Of a DNA stretch of 24,796 nucleotides, positions 7,043 through 14,600 are shown one piece after another (within the stretch, counting starts at the first letter, position 1; each line of letters starts with the position of its first letter). The notes beneath the pieces are model-generated. The model saw only the letters and a program-made list of their open reading frames with translations, ran no database searches and was not told the origin of the DNA. The stretch lies in the IMG/VR virus record IMGVR_UViG_3300049783_000694, positions 1 through 24,796 of that record; one strand, written 5' to 3'. This DNA is from a virus. The position numbers and the translations under genes are program-made.

Positions 7043-8581
7043 TTAAAACGTTCCTCCATCAACTGCAGTTATCGCAACGGCACCAGAAGTTACCGTAAAG
7101 TTACCTGATGCGAATGACGCAACGCCCTTGATAGCAGTTGTAGCATTTATTCCAGCAATTACAACACCAGCTCCTTCGCCCGTGCCTGAAACAGAAAGGC
7201 CAGTTGAAGCTGTTACGCCAACTGTTGCCACATAATTACCAGTGGTATCAGCACCTAGAGCAACTGAATTAGGTGCAATCGTTGTTGTAAACGATAGATT
7301 ACCTGATCCGTCGAATGATGGACTTGAACCAGTCACATCGCCCGTGAGTGTAATAGTTCTTCCGGTTGCCCATGTTGTAGCAGTAGAAGCATTGCCTGTA
7401 AGCGAACCCTCAAACGTATTGGCAATAAAGGTCTCAGCACCAACCGTCCATTTGCCAACAGTTTCATCCCATATAAGAGATTTGTTAGTAGAGATGCCTC
7501 TTTCAATTTCAAACCCGGCGTTTTGAGAAGGCACTCCGGTTTCATCGCTATTAAGCAATATTATAGCATCGCCGATATTGACTTCATTCGAATTGACTGT
7601 TGTCGTAGTACCGTTGACGATAAGATCACTTGAAATCACAACCGCGCCTGTTCCGTTTGGCGTAAATATGATATCACCATCAACATCAGTAGAAGATATT
7701 ATATTTCCGTCAAATGTGAGGCTATCAACTGCAAGACTTGTAAGACCAGATATAGCACCGTCGAGCGCAAAGCTAACTTGATTGTTAGTAACGGTCGAAG
7801 TAATATTACTTCCGCCTACGAATGTCAATGTATCCGTGCTTGGGACTATATCGGTTCCCGAATCGCCTGCGATGTTAAGGTCTGTGGAAATTGTAGCTAT
7901 TCCAGCCGCGGTCAGTCGACCTTGTTGATCAACTGTGAATGTTGGGATTTGAGTACTGCTACCGTATGATGCCGGAGTCACAGCAGTATCATCAAGATCA
8001 ATAGAGATAGAATTATCGGCTACTGATGTTGAAATACCTGTAAGACCACTGAACACGATGGTCTGACCTCTAGATACAGGATCTGCAGTTCCGGTATCTG
8101 CGTCAATAGTAAAAGCATTGGCCACAGATAGTTCATCATCTACATATTTTTTAGTTGCAGCATGTTGTGCTGCGGTAGGGTCGGTGACATTTATTATCTG
8201 CGAAGTGCTTGCATCAATCGAACCCGTACCTGCAGGAGAAAGTGTAATGTTACCGTTCGTATTAGTCGACGTTATTGCATTTCCGTCGATAGTTATATTA
8301 TCAACATTTAAAATATTAATTTTGCCACTGCCATCAACAATAATAGCACTATTTGCAGTAAGCGTCCCTGGAACGTGATCTAACTTACTTGTAAAATATT
8401 TGCCGCCTATTGCTTCAATATTGGCTGCTTCTCCGTTTGTTTCTGTCCCTGTTCCTACATATAACCGATCTCCGCCATTTGATTGCGTGCCTGTTAAATA
8501 TGAATATGCAAATTCGCCTTGAGCAAGTGCAGTAGGTGATCCTGTTACAGAGGACCGTTTAATTCTAATAGTCGATGTCAT
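7043..8581 (-). CDS. Tail fibre-like structural protein (512 residues)
   Basis: A 512-residue Ser/Thr/Gly/Asn-rich protein. It starts TSTIRIKRSSVTGSPTALAQ, a docking-like segment also seen at the start of the giant fibre at 6990. Residues about 85-150 hold short beta repeats (NITIDGNAITST, GNITLSPAGTGSID) and the AAQHAATKKYVDDEL helix typical of T4-like fibres. A central block near residues 325-385 has TTTVNSNEVNIGDAIILLNS, then QNAGFEIERG and SLIWDETVGKWTVG, a combination I associate with cyanophage fibre proteins. The end reads TAVDGGTF, like the NGGHF end of the gene before it. There is no signal peptide or enzyme motif. Translation probably couples to the 79-residue gene by the TAATG overlap and a strong GGAGGT site 8 bases upstream. 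Role: fibre shaft or adhesin, from family resemblance. Confidence 0.75.
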   Translation of the reverse strand: MTSTIRIKRSSVTGSPTALAQGEFAYSYLTGTQSNGGDRLYVGTGTETNGEAANIEAIGGKYFTSKLDHVPGTLTANSAIIVDGSGKINILNVDNITIDGNAITSTNTNGNITLSPAGTGSIDASTSQIINVTDPTAAQHAATKKYVDDELSVANAFTIDADTGTADPVSRGQTIVFSGLTGISTSVADNSISIDLDDTAVTPASYGSSTQIPTFTVDQQGRLTAAGIATISTDLNIAGDSGTDIVPSTDTLTFVGGSNITSTVTNNQVSFALDGAISGLTSLAVDSLTFDGNIISSTDVDGDIIFTPNGTGAVVISSDLIVNGTTTTVNSNEVNIGDAIILLNSDETGVPSQNAGFEIERGISTNKSLIWDETVGKWTVGAETFIANTFEGSLTGNASTATTWATGRTITLTGDVTGSSPSFDGSGNLSFTTTIAPNSVALGADTTGNYVATVGVTASTGLSVSGTGEGAGVVIAGINATTAIKGVASFASGNFTVTSGAVAITAVDGGTF

Positions 8582-8820
8582 TAGAAATGACCTCCGTTAA
8601 TTATCTGTTTATCGAGTAATGTTGTTGCTAAGAATTTTTCTTCTATTTCATCATATACTAGAACAGAACCGTCAACTGCATCACTTGTATCTACATCAGC
8701 CAAGTCGCTCAAAGAATCAACAGTTCTCAAAAGATTGGATTGATTCAGCGCAACTTGGTTTCTATTAGTAGGTCTTGAAACTACTGATCTCGGCGAGGTT
8801 GATTTTACTTTTACCGGCAT
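8581..8820 (-). CDS. Small conserved virion-associated protein
   Basis: A 79-residue protein. The N-terminal 30 residues are basic and polar (MPVKVKSTSPRSVVSRPTNR). The rest carries SLSDLADVDTSDAVDGSVLV, then YDEIEEKFLATTLL and the end INGGHF. The pattern LADVDTSDxxDGSVLVYD followed by a KFxATTLL strand is like the linker modules found in fibre proteins of marine T4-like phages, here as a free-standing gene. AGGGG about 10 bases upstream serves as the ribosome binding site. The codons for the terminal GG in NGGHF form the GGAGGT Shine-Dalgarno for the next gene, and the stop overlaps its ATG by one base (TAATG). A structural or fibre-assembly role is inferred from the neighbours only. Confidence 0.65.
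   Translation of the reverse strand: MPVKVKSTSPRSVVSRPTNRNQVALNQSNLLRTVDSLSDLADVDTSDAVDGSVLVYDEIEEKFLATTLLDKQIINGGHF
8590..8595 (-). promoter_or_regulatory. Strong Shine-Dalgarno inside the preceding gene
   Basis: The minus strand reads GGAGGT 8 bases before the ATG of the 512-residue fibre. These bases are also the two glycine codons of the NGGHF end of the 79-residue protein. With the TAATG overlap this favours re-initiation by ribosomes finishing the upstream gene. Confidence 0.75.
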
Positions 8821-8833
8821 TTCTGCATACCCC

Positions 8834-8841
8834 TATTTATA
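8834..8841 (-). promoter_or_regulatory. Second late promoter-like box overlapping a stop codon
   Basis: A second exact TATAAATA on the minus strand. Its TAA (8839-8837) is the stop codon of the BppU-like gene, and it lies only 13 bases before the ATG of the 79-residue gene, so a transcript from it would have a very short leader. It may be a real late promoter, or just the result of a leucine-stop codon pair in AT-rich DNA. Confidence 0.35.
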
Positions 8842-9172
8842 AAGAAACGGTAGGAAGGATAGTAAGTAATCCTTCCATCAATTTTGTTTTTATGACGCCG
8901 TTATACATTATTAAATCATATCTATATTTACCGGGTGCGACGGTCAGAGTAGAAGCAGATGGTATGGTCAACATAATATTATTAGGATCGCCATCTCCTA
9001 AATCTATAATGATATCTATATTAAAAGCTAATGTCGAAGCATATATTTTTTTTGCACTGCACGTGAAAGTTTCATCGGTAATTACAATTTCTGCGTCATT
9101 GACATCAAAAGCGTCAACGGTTATCGAATAATCAATACCTTGATCTACATATAAATTTACATTCGTGGTCAT
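8837..9172 (-). CDS. Small BppU-like or Ig-like virion protein
   Basis: A 111-residue beta-strand protein. It starts NVNLYVDQGIDYSITVDAFD, has a VTDETFTCSAKKIYAST-type middle and ends PGKYRYDLIMYNGVIKTKLM, EGLLTILPTV. This layout, where a dependent variable strand is followed by GKYxYDL and a final GxLxILP strand, resembles the N-terminal domain of BppU-type baseplate proteins and a small protein common in T4-like marine phages. It is AT-rich (30% GC at 8881), in contrast to the neighbouring chaperone. Its Shine-Dalgarno is AAGGA, and an exact late promoter box lies 28 bases before the start. Its TAA stop is embedded in a second TATAAATA box. A fibre-attachment role is plausible but not shown. 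Confidence 0.5.
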   Translation of the reverse strand: MTTNVNLYVDQGIDYSITVDAFDVNDAEIVITDETFTCSAKKIYASTLAFNIDIIIDLGDGDPNNIMLTIPSASTLTVAPGKYRYDLIMYNGVIKTKLMEGLLTILPTVSL

Positions 9173-9200
9173 TGAGAAATCCTTAGTTTTTCTATAAATC

Positions 9201-9208
9201 TATTTATA
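9201..9208 (-). promoter_or_regulatory. T4-type late promoter box
   Basis: The minus strand reads TATAAATA here, an exact match to the -10-like box of T4 late promoters, which are read by the phage sigma gp55 with gp33 and the sliding clamp. It lies in the 59-base gap between the chaperone stop and the BppU-like gene, 28 bases before that ATG, with AAGGA between them. This leaves room for a start site and a short leader. It would open a late transcript covering everything from 9172 to the left. An exact 8-mer in an AT-rich gap is suggestive, not proof. Confidence 0.6.
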
Positions 9209-9231
9209 ATCATGCATTAATATGTATTGTG

Positions 9232-9675
9232 TTAGCCGATGCCGAATAATGTATCTAGAATCTCCGGCGTGATATCATCAATCCAGGAACCTAGTATTAA
9301 TACGAACTCGTTAGTTCGATAAACTCTAGCAGCGGTAGCCCACTCGATCTGGACAGAAGCTGCTTGGATAGGGGAAAGGTAGCTCAAAAACGAATCCATA
9401 CTTGGAGGCCATTGACCTCTCGAGGCTATTACCGCCTCATCCGCTGTTAAAATGTCAAGGGCAATAAGACCCTCGCAGAACATAGACTTGCTGATGAACT
9501 TTATCGAGCGGATATACTCAATAGAAGGGGTATCAATATGTACAATGTCAACACCAGATGAAATCAATTCGACATAATGTCGGTTCCCGGGGTCAACGGG
9601 AATAGTCATTTCTATGCCGTCAAATGTTGCTGTTATACTACCGTCTTTTCTGTATTTCGCATTCGTGATACTCAT
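9232..9675 (-). CDS. Putative tail fibre assembly chaperone
   Basis: A 147-residue protein if started at the ATG at 9675, which I prefer because AAAGGAA lies 9 bases upstream and the frame then avoids overlapping the fibre gene. An earlier ATG at 9753 would add 26 poorly placed residues. The N-terminus reads as a small beta domain (SITATFDGIEMTIPVDPGNR, then HYVELISSGVDIV), like the start of fibre-associated small proteins of marine phages. The rest is helical with many aromatic residues and a WPPSMDSF segment. No catalytic motif was seen. A small gene directly after a fibre-tip gene is the usual place for a chaperone such as T4 gp38, and its raised GC (50% at 9421) matches the fibre tip beside it, not the next gene. 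The function is inferred from context. Confidence 0.55.
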   Translation of the reverse strand: MSITNAKYRKDGSITATFDGIEMTIPVDPGNRHYVELISSGVDIVHIDTPSIEYIRSIKFISKSMFCEGLIALDILTADEAVIASRGQWPPSMDSFLSYLSPIQAASVQIEWATAARVYRTNEFVLILGSWIDDITPEILDTLFGIG

Positions 9676-9683
9676 GATATCAA

Positions 9684-9690
9684 TTCCTTT
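9684..9690 (-). promoter_or_regulatory. Shine-Dalgarno that fixes the chaperone start
   Basis: The minus strand reads AAAGGAA 9 bases before the ATG at 9675. No comparable site precedes the in-frame ATG at 9753, which would overlap the fibre gene by 38 bases. This supports a 147-residue product. Confidence 0.7.
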
Positions 9691-9715
9691 CTGCGTTTTT
9701 TTGTATCTGTAACTA

Positions 9716-11389
9716 TCACGAGACCAACTCCGCATCTGCTGTAAATTCCACAAAGATGAAGTTGCCTGAGCCTGATAGCATTGTAGCGTTGCATCCTACT
9801 GAACCGATCCGAGAATTTTGAACAGCCAACCCCTCCTTATAACCGGTAGATGTAGTCAGGGACAGAGCTACTGTGGGGGCAACTCTTTTTTCATTGGCAA
9901 AAGTCGTTGATACGCCCAGAATCCAATCACCAGACGCATACGCCCCTTGAGCGAACAGAACACCTTCTTCGTAATACCGCTGACAACGTACAAGCTCCAA
10001 AGCGTAATTACTATATTCAAAAGGCGTTATGTTCACCCCAGCCTCCACTTGGACCCCTCTAAAAGTACCGCCTGAAATTGTTACCACAACGTTCACATAG
10101 GTTGGCAGTGTGAACGAGCTACCCTTGCCTTGGGAAACCCCATTCACCGTGACTGTTGCGGTCCCTACCCAGTTGATACAGTAAGTACCCCCATAAACAT
10201 TCGCGGCCTCAATGACCTGAGTTACACCACCAGAATAGGCTGTCATAATGCGTCCAGCCTCTGTGCCAGTAAACGATATGCTTTGACCAACTGTGTTGAC
10301 GTACCACCGATCTAGAGTAAATTGGTTTGCTGATTGAGTTGCAGTTCCGGATATATATCCCCGTTGGTTTACTTGGCCTGATCCGTTGATGATCAGGTTT
10401 CGACCCGAAAGCGTGTATAGGGAGTTAAGTTGTGACGCATTAACAGTCACGCCGTCAAGAATATTCAACTCCGATGTGGTGGCAGTAAGACCATCCAACA
10501 CATTAAGTTCGTCTGTCGTCGCAGTCACGCCATCCATTATGTTGAGTTCGCCGGTAGTAGCAGTCACGCCATCCATTTTGTTGAGTTCGCCGGTAGTAGC
10601 AGTCACGCCGTCCAAAATATTCAACTCCGATGTCGTCGCCGTCACGCCATCTAAGATATTCAATTCGCCAGCAGTAGAGGTGATCTCTGTGCCACCCAAA
10701 GATAAAGAACCACTAATTACAACATCGCCAGCTACGTCTAGTTTAGATGTAGGATCGGGACTAGTTATACCGATACCTACCGTACCTGTCTGAGTTATAA
10801 CAAAGGGGTTATTATCAGGGGAAGAACTATCCTCGACAACAAAAGAATTGCCTGTGCCCGTCTGTGTAATGCGCACGGCATCATCGGAACTGTTCGCCTC
10901 CAGCCTAAGAACCCCAGTTGAATTAATTGTACCATTTATTATAAAATTGGTCGCAGATAATGTTAGATCATTCGCTGTAGCTAAAGTAGTCGAGTCTGAA
11001 GTAAGTGAAAATGTTTGCGATGTCGCTGTTATGACATCTGTACTTAGGATAAAAGTATTAGCAGTAATAGAGTTACTGGTGTGATTAGATATTGTTTCAA
11101 GTGCTGTAAAACTAGTATTTGCTGTAAATGTTGTAGCAGATACTATAGATAATGCAGCCGGTGTTGTTACGGTACCCCCTCGTAAAGAAGTTCCCACTGC
11201 AACTTCAGAAGCAGAAAATATTCCTACCAAAGATGTATTGCCAGTGGTGGTTCCTCCTGCCGTTGTTACTTCAGCGGTGAGTACTTTAGAACCGATATCA
11301 CTTGATATAGCATTTGTTCTTTCGAACCAATCGCCAAATGTATTGGTACCTTTGACTAGAACATTGCTGAGATATGAAGGTATGGCCAT
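9716..11389 (-). CDS. Tail fibre protein with tandem ELN repeats and a binding-tip domain
   Basis: A 557-residue protein. Residues 1-40 (KGTNTFGDWFERTNAISSDI) resemble the baseplate-binding start of marine T4-like fibres. Residues 40-200 are Ser/Thr-rich shaft. A GTVGIGITSPDPTSKLDVAG segment, common in phage fibres, lies near 205. Residues about 238-315 are six 13-residue repeats of the type ELNILDGVTATTS. The tip from about residue 323 starts RNLIINGSGQVNQRGY, contains FTLDRWYV, and continues to EAGVNITPFEYSNYALELVR and CQRYYEEG. This is the widespread fibre C-terminal domain thought to bind surface sugars. GC content rises from about 37% in a shaft stretch (11041) to 47% in the tip (9721), which suggests exchange of the tip. 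The gene is followed after 40 bases by a likely chaperone. Role: host recognition, inferred from family. Confidence 0.8.
   Translation of the reverse strand: MAIPSYLSNVLVKGTNTFGDWFERTNAISSDIGSKVLTAEVTTAGGTTTGNTSLVGIFSASEVAVGTSLRGGTVTTPAALSIVSATTFTANTSFTALETISNHTSNSITANTFILSTDVITATSQTFSLTSDSTTLATANDLTLSATNFIINGTINSTGVLRLEANSSDDAVRITQTGTGNSFVVEDSSSPDNNPFVITQTGTVGIGITSPDPTSKLDVAGDVVISGSLSLGGTEITSTAGELNILDGVTATTSELNILDGVTATTGELNKMDGVTATTGELNIMDGVTATTDELNVLDGLTATTSELNILDGVTVNASQLNSLYTLSGRNLIINGSGQVNQRGYISGTATQSANQFTLDRWYVNTVGQSISFTGTEAGRIMTAYSGGVTQVIEAANVYGGTYCINWVGTATVTVNGVSQGKGSSFTLPTYVNVVVTISGGTFRGVQVEAGVNITPFEYSNYALELVRCQRYYEEGVLFAQGAYASGDWILGVSTTFANEKRVAPTVALSLTTSTGYKEGLAVQNSRIGSVGCNATMLSGSGNFIFVEFTADAELVS
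10446..10679 (-). repeat. Six-copy 39-bp in-frame tandem repeat in the 557-residue fibre
   Basis: The anchor GTCACGCC (GTAAGACC in the second copy) recurs on the plus strand at 10446, 10485, 10524, 10563, 10602 and 10641, exactly 39 bases apart. Each unit encodes 13 residues of the type ELNILDGVTATTS. Copies differ by a few bases, mostly conservative. Such repeats form beta-rich shaft turns in fibre proteins and can change copy number by slippage or recombination. The array sits where GC content rises toward the tip. Confidence 0.9.
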
Positions 11390-11392
11390 TTA

Positions 11393-11632
11393 TTATTCTT
11401 CCATTCTTATTAATGTTTTTATTTCTTCGATCATCATTCTCATTTCAGAAACTTCATTTTTTGTTTCTGCCAATTCTTTTTTTAGCAAGTCGACACTTTC
11501 TGATGATTTCTTTAAATTTTGCATAATTAATTTTTGTCTTTTATAAGCATTTAGTTTATTTATATCTTTATTTACTATAGCACCAGTTTTGACATCTTTA
11601 TATATGCCATCTTTATCTGTTTTTTCAAGCAT
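11393..11632 (-). CDS. Small coiled-coil protein
   Basis: A 79-residue, charged, helical protein. The N-terminal third has a DGIYKDVKTGAIVNKD motif followed by LNAYKRQKLIMQNLKK. The rest, from about residue 43 to the end, is a regular heptad coiled coil (VDLLKKELAETKNEVSEMRM and onward). Short proteins of this form recur in marine T4-like phages beside structural genes, but I know no proven role. A good Shine-Dalgarno (TAAGGA) lies 7 bases upstream and overlaps the stop of the DUF4815 gene. The gene ends with two in-frame TAA codons directly followed by the ATG of the fibre gene, and its GGAAGA near the end probably serves as that gene's ribosome binding site. Position suggests a virion or assembly partner of the fibre; that is inference. 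Confidence 0.75.
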   Translation of the reverse strand: MLEKTDKDGIYKDVKTGAIVNKDINKLNAYKRQKLIMQNLKKSSESVDLLKKELAETKNEVSEMRMMIEEIKTLIRMEE

Positions 11633-11641
11633 CTATTTTCC

Positions 11642-14600
11642 TTATTTTTGAAGTGCTATTGCTCTTAATCTGCTTGCTCTTGGATATATCGCCTTATTAG
11701 TACTGGACATGCCTATCTTGATTTGAAATTCACTATATCTGCTATATATAGACTCAACTACCGGCGACACAGTACCGTCGCCATCAGAAGGTCCAGTTGC
11801 AGTGAATGTGACTCCAACAACATTCGATCCCGCACCAAAGTCGGTAAAATCGGTCGAACCAGTCTTGACAATTATATAATCGTCGCTTGCCTCCATCGCA
11901 GAACCGTTTATTACCGCAGGATTGCCCGATGTTGTGTATTGAATTACACCTGTATCACCTTCGCCCGTAAGGAATTCTGCAGGTACTATATAAGTTGTAT
12001 CGATGAAATTATCCTTATTGACACTCGAAGAAACTGCACTCTTGATAGCAGACATTTCAAACCATGGTCTGTCATTTATGTCAGTTATGTCAGTATTATT
12101 TTTAATTCTCGCCCATACTTGTATGGCAGTGCCTTCAGGACGATATTCTTGTAGTTGCACAAGCAAATCTTCCGCTATATTATCATCCGACAACTCTATA
12201 ATTTTTGATATATATTTGCTAGTAAGATTACCGCCCTTTGAAAGTAATTCGCCAGTTATATCATTATTTAGTTGGTTGCTTGTTAATACTGTGCCCATGA
12301 TTGCTTCATCTAATACGGGAGACAGATAATCAGATTCAGATGTTATTGTTGCATTTATCGAAAATGATTTCGCACCGCTAAGAAGTCTTATTTCCTCGGA
12401 TCTCGAAAGCACATTTTTGACAGTAGAAAATTCATAATCTTCATTCGGATAGATTGACAATTCAGAACCTATAGTAGTTCCTTCTGTAGTTATGACTTTA
12501 AATTGTATATCAGTGAGTCCATCAAATTTCAGATATGATGGTCTTATCATCGCAGACGAGTATTCATGAACGCCGAATTGGGCTATGGTATGCACAGGAA
12601 CGAGTGTCACATTTGCCAACGCCAGTCCTACAGGCAATGTTATAGTACCAGTAGGCGCATACGGGTTGGGAACCGAAGAACTCGCCCGTGTATACGTTAC
12701 TGATAGTTCTGTGCCATTCAATATAGTCTTATGGCGATCAGGAAGAATTGATCTTATATGCGCACCAGCAAAAAACTTGCCGTTTGAGTGTGTAATATCA
12801 AACTTGAAATTTGTTGTATCTATACTGTCAACTATACCTGTGCCGAAGTCGACGGAAGATATAACACCCGTATCTCTTACGGTGGCAGTAACACCTTCGT
12901 ATATAGTCACCGCGGAATTGAGAATATAATCAAATCCTCCCATGAACACATCGGTGCCGTCGATGTCTATAATTGTCGAAGTCGTATTACTCGTTCCATC
13001 AACAATAGTATCACCAACTTGCAGAACACCAGCGCCGTCAATTGCTATGTTGAGTATTTCCGTGCTCCTGACGGGTTCACCTTCTCTAAAGAACATTGTT
13101 GGCAATGCCGTGTTGGCCGTGATAAATTCCACGTCCTCGATAGAAAATCTACCTACAGAAGAGATTGGAGTTGCTATCGTAGCCCCGGTACTCATACGAT
13201 TGAAACGAATTTTCAAGTCAATATCTGGAACAATATCCCAGTTTAAGTTGTTGTTTGTTGTATAGTATGTTCCAAACCGTCCGCGATTGGTCACAGGATT
13301 GCCTGAAGTAACGTCAGTCCCGCCAAGACGAGATACCCAAAAATATGTATCAGGGTTAAGTCCTTCTGTGTGTATAACGAAAGCGTATTGTGTATTGTTA
13401 TACAGGAATATAGGCGAGTCAAAGTTTACATTGGTTGCATTCGCAATGCCGTCCGTGCTGATGCTTAAACGAGTGTCATTGCGGTTCATCCAGACAACAC
13501 TATAAGGAACGGTTGTTCTTGTAATTCCTCCTGCGCTATCCATTTCTCTAAGTTCAAACCAAACGCCGAGGCTTGGGTGTATTGCAGAAAGCCAAATGTC
13601 TATTGAACTTAAGAAAACGCCTTCGACATCTTCAGCTTCATCCACGAATATCGAATATGCTGCACAAGACGGTCCTACTTCGAACCAACCGGCGGGGGTA
13701 GCACTAGATCTTTGAATTGTGCTAGTTCTGCTATCAATTACTTCTCTTCTTTCGACGCTCTGTGTCTTAGTAGAGATAATTGTATTCTGTTTTTGTAGGT
13801 TTAATCCCGAAGCAATAAAAGAGCCTTTACTGTAGCTCGAAGCATCCGAATCGTTAGTAGGACTATCTGTTATTATGACTTCTTTTTCACCAACTCGGAA
13901 TCGCTTATTGGTCCCGTTAGGCAATCTCATGAATATAAGAACTTCGCCGTTGCTGTTTGAGAATACACTTGATCCCTCAGTTCCTATATCCGAAAGATCA
14001 GTATCGTAGTCAAGATAACCCGTATTTCTATCTTGAGTAGCATCGAAATATTGTGACACTGCTACTGGCGAAGCAAAGTCATTCATACTTTCGCCGTCAA
14101 AGAAAACATGAAACCTTGTGTTTGGTTTTAGGCCGTATGCGTATAGTTTTATAGTTTGCGCTCTTATATACGGCACCAGAGAAATATCTGTTACAAAATT
14201 GCCTAAATCATATGATTCAGATTCAGTAGAAACGGTTGTTTCTATATTTGTTCTTTGTTCTTGAATTGTTTCTTCTGTAGTTACTTTACCGCCGTATACG
14301 ATGAAATACCGAGCTTTTGCAGCTATATCAAATCCAACTCGGGTTTTTATATCTTCGAAAGTGGTGCCGTCGTTTATTGCAGGCAAAGATGATGCTCTCC
14401 GGCTACTGCCGTTGCCGGATATAAAATCTGCAACTTGTTGTACTGTGCTAAATGTTCTGAGTAATGTCTCATTACCGCCGAAGTGCATATCGCGGAAGTT
14501 ACGGTGATAGACTTTATATACATTGGACGTGGTACCAGATATAGCACCCGTGCCTATTTTTTGCCAAGCACCAATTTCAGTCGAAATTACCTTTGACTCC

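Noticed and set aside
9176-9231. Possible terminator after the chaperone-like gene
   Set aside because: Only a short ATGCAT palindrome is present, with no GC-rich stem or T-run.
9676-9753. Longer start for the chaperone-like gene (173 residues)
   Set aside because: It would overlap the fibre gene by 38 bases and lacks a Shine-Dalgarno, while the ATG at 9675 has AAAGGAA at good spacing.
9716-10440. Target of a diversity-generating retroelement at the fibre tip
   Set aside because: No reverse transcriptase, template repeat or adenine-biased variable copy was seen in the window.
10446-10679. CRISPR-like regular repeats
   Set aside because: The 39-base units are contiguous, have no unique spacers, stay in frame and encode a known type of fibre repeat.
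11557-11564. TATAAATA on the minus strand inside genes (also 18125-18132 and 20093-20100)
   Set aside because: These copies lie in coding sequence 140-220 bases before the next start. One or two are expected by chance in DNA this AT-rich, so I did not call them promoters.
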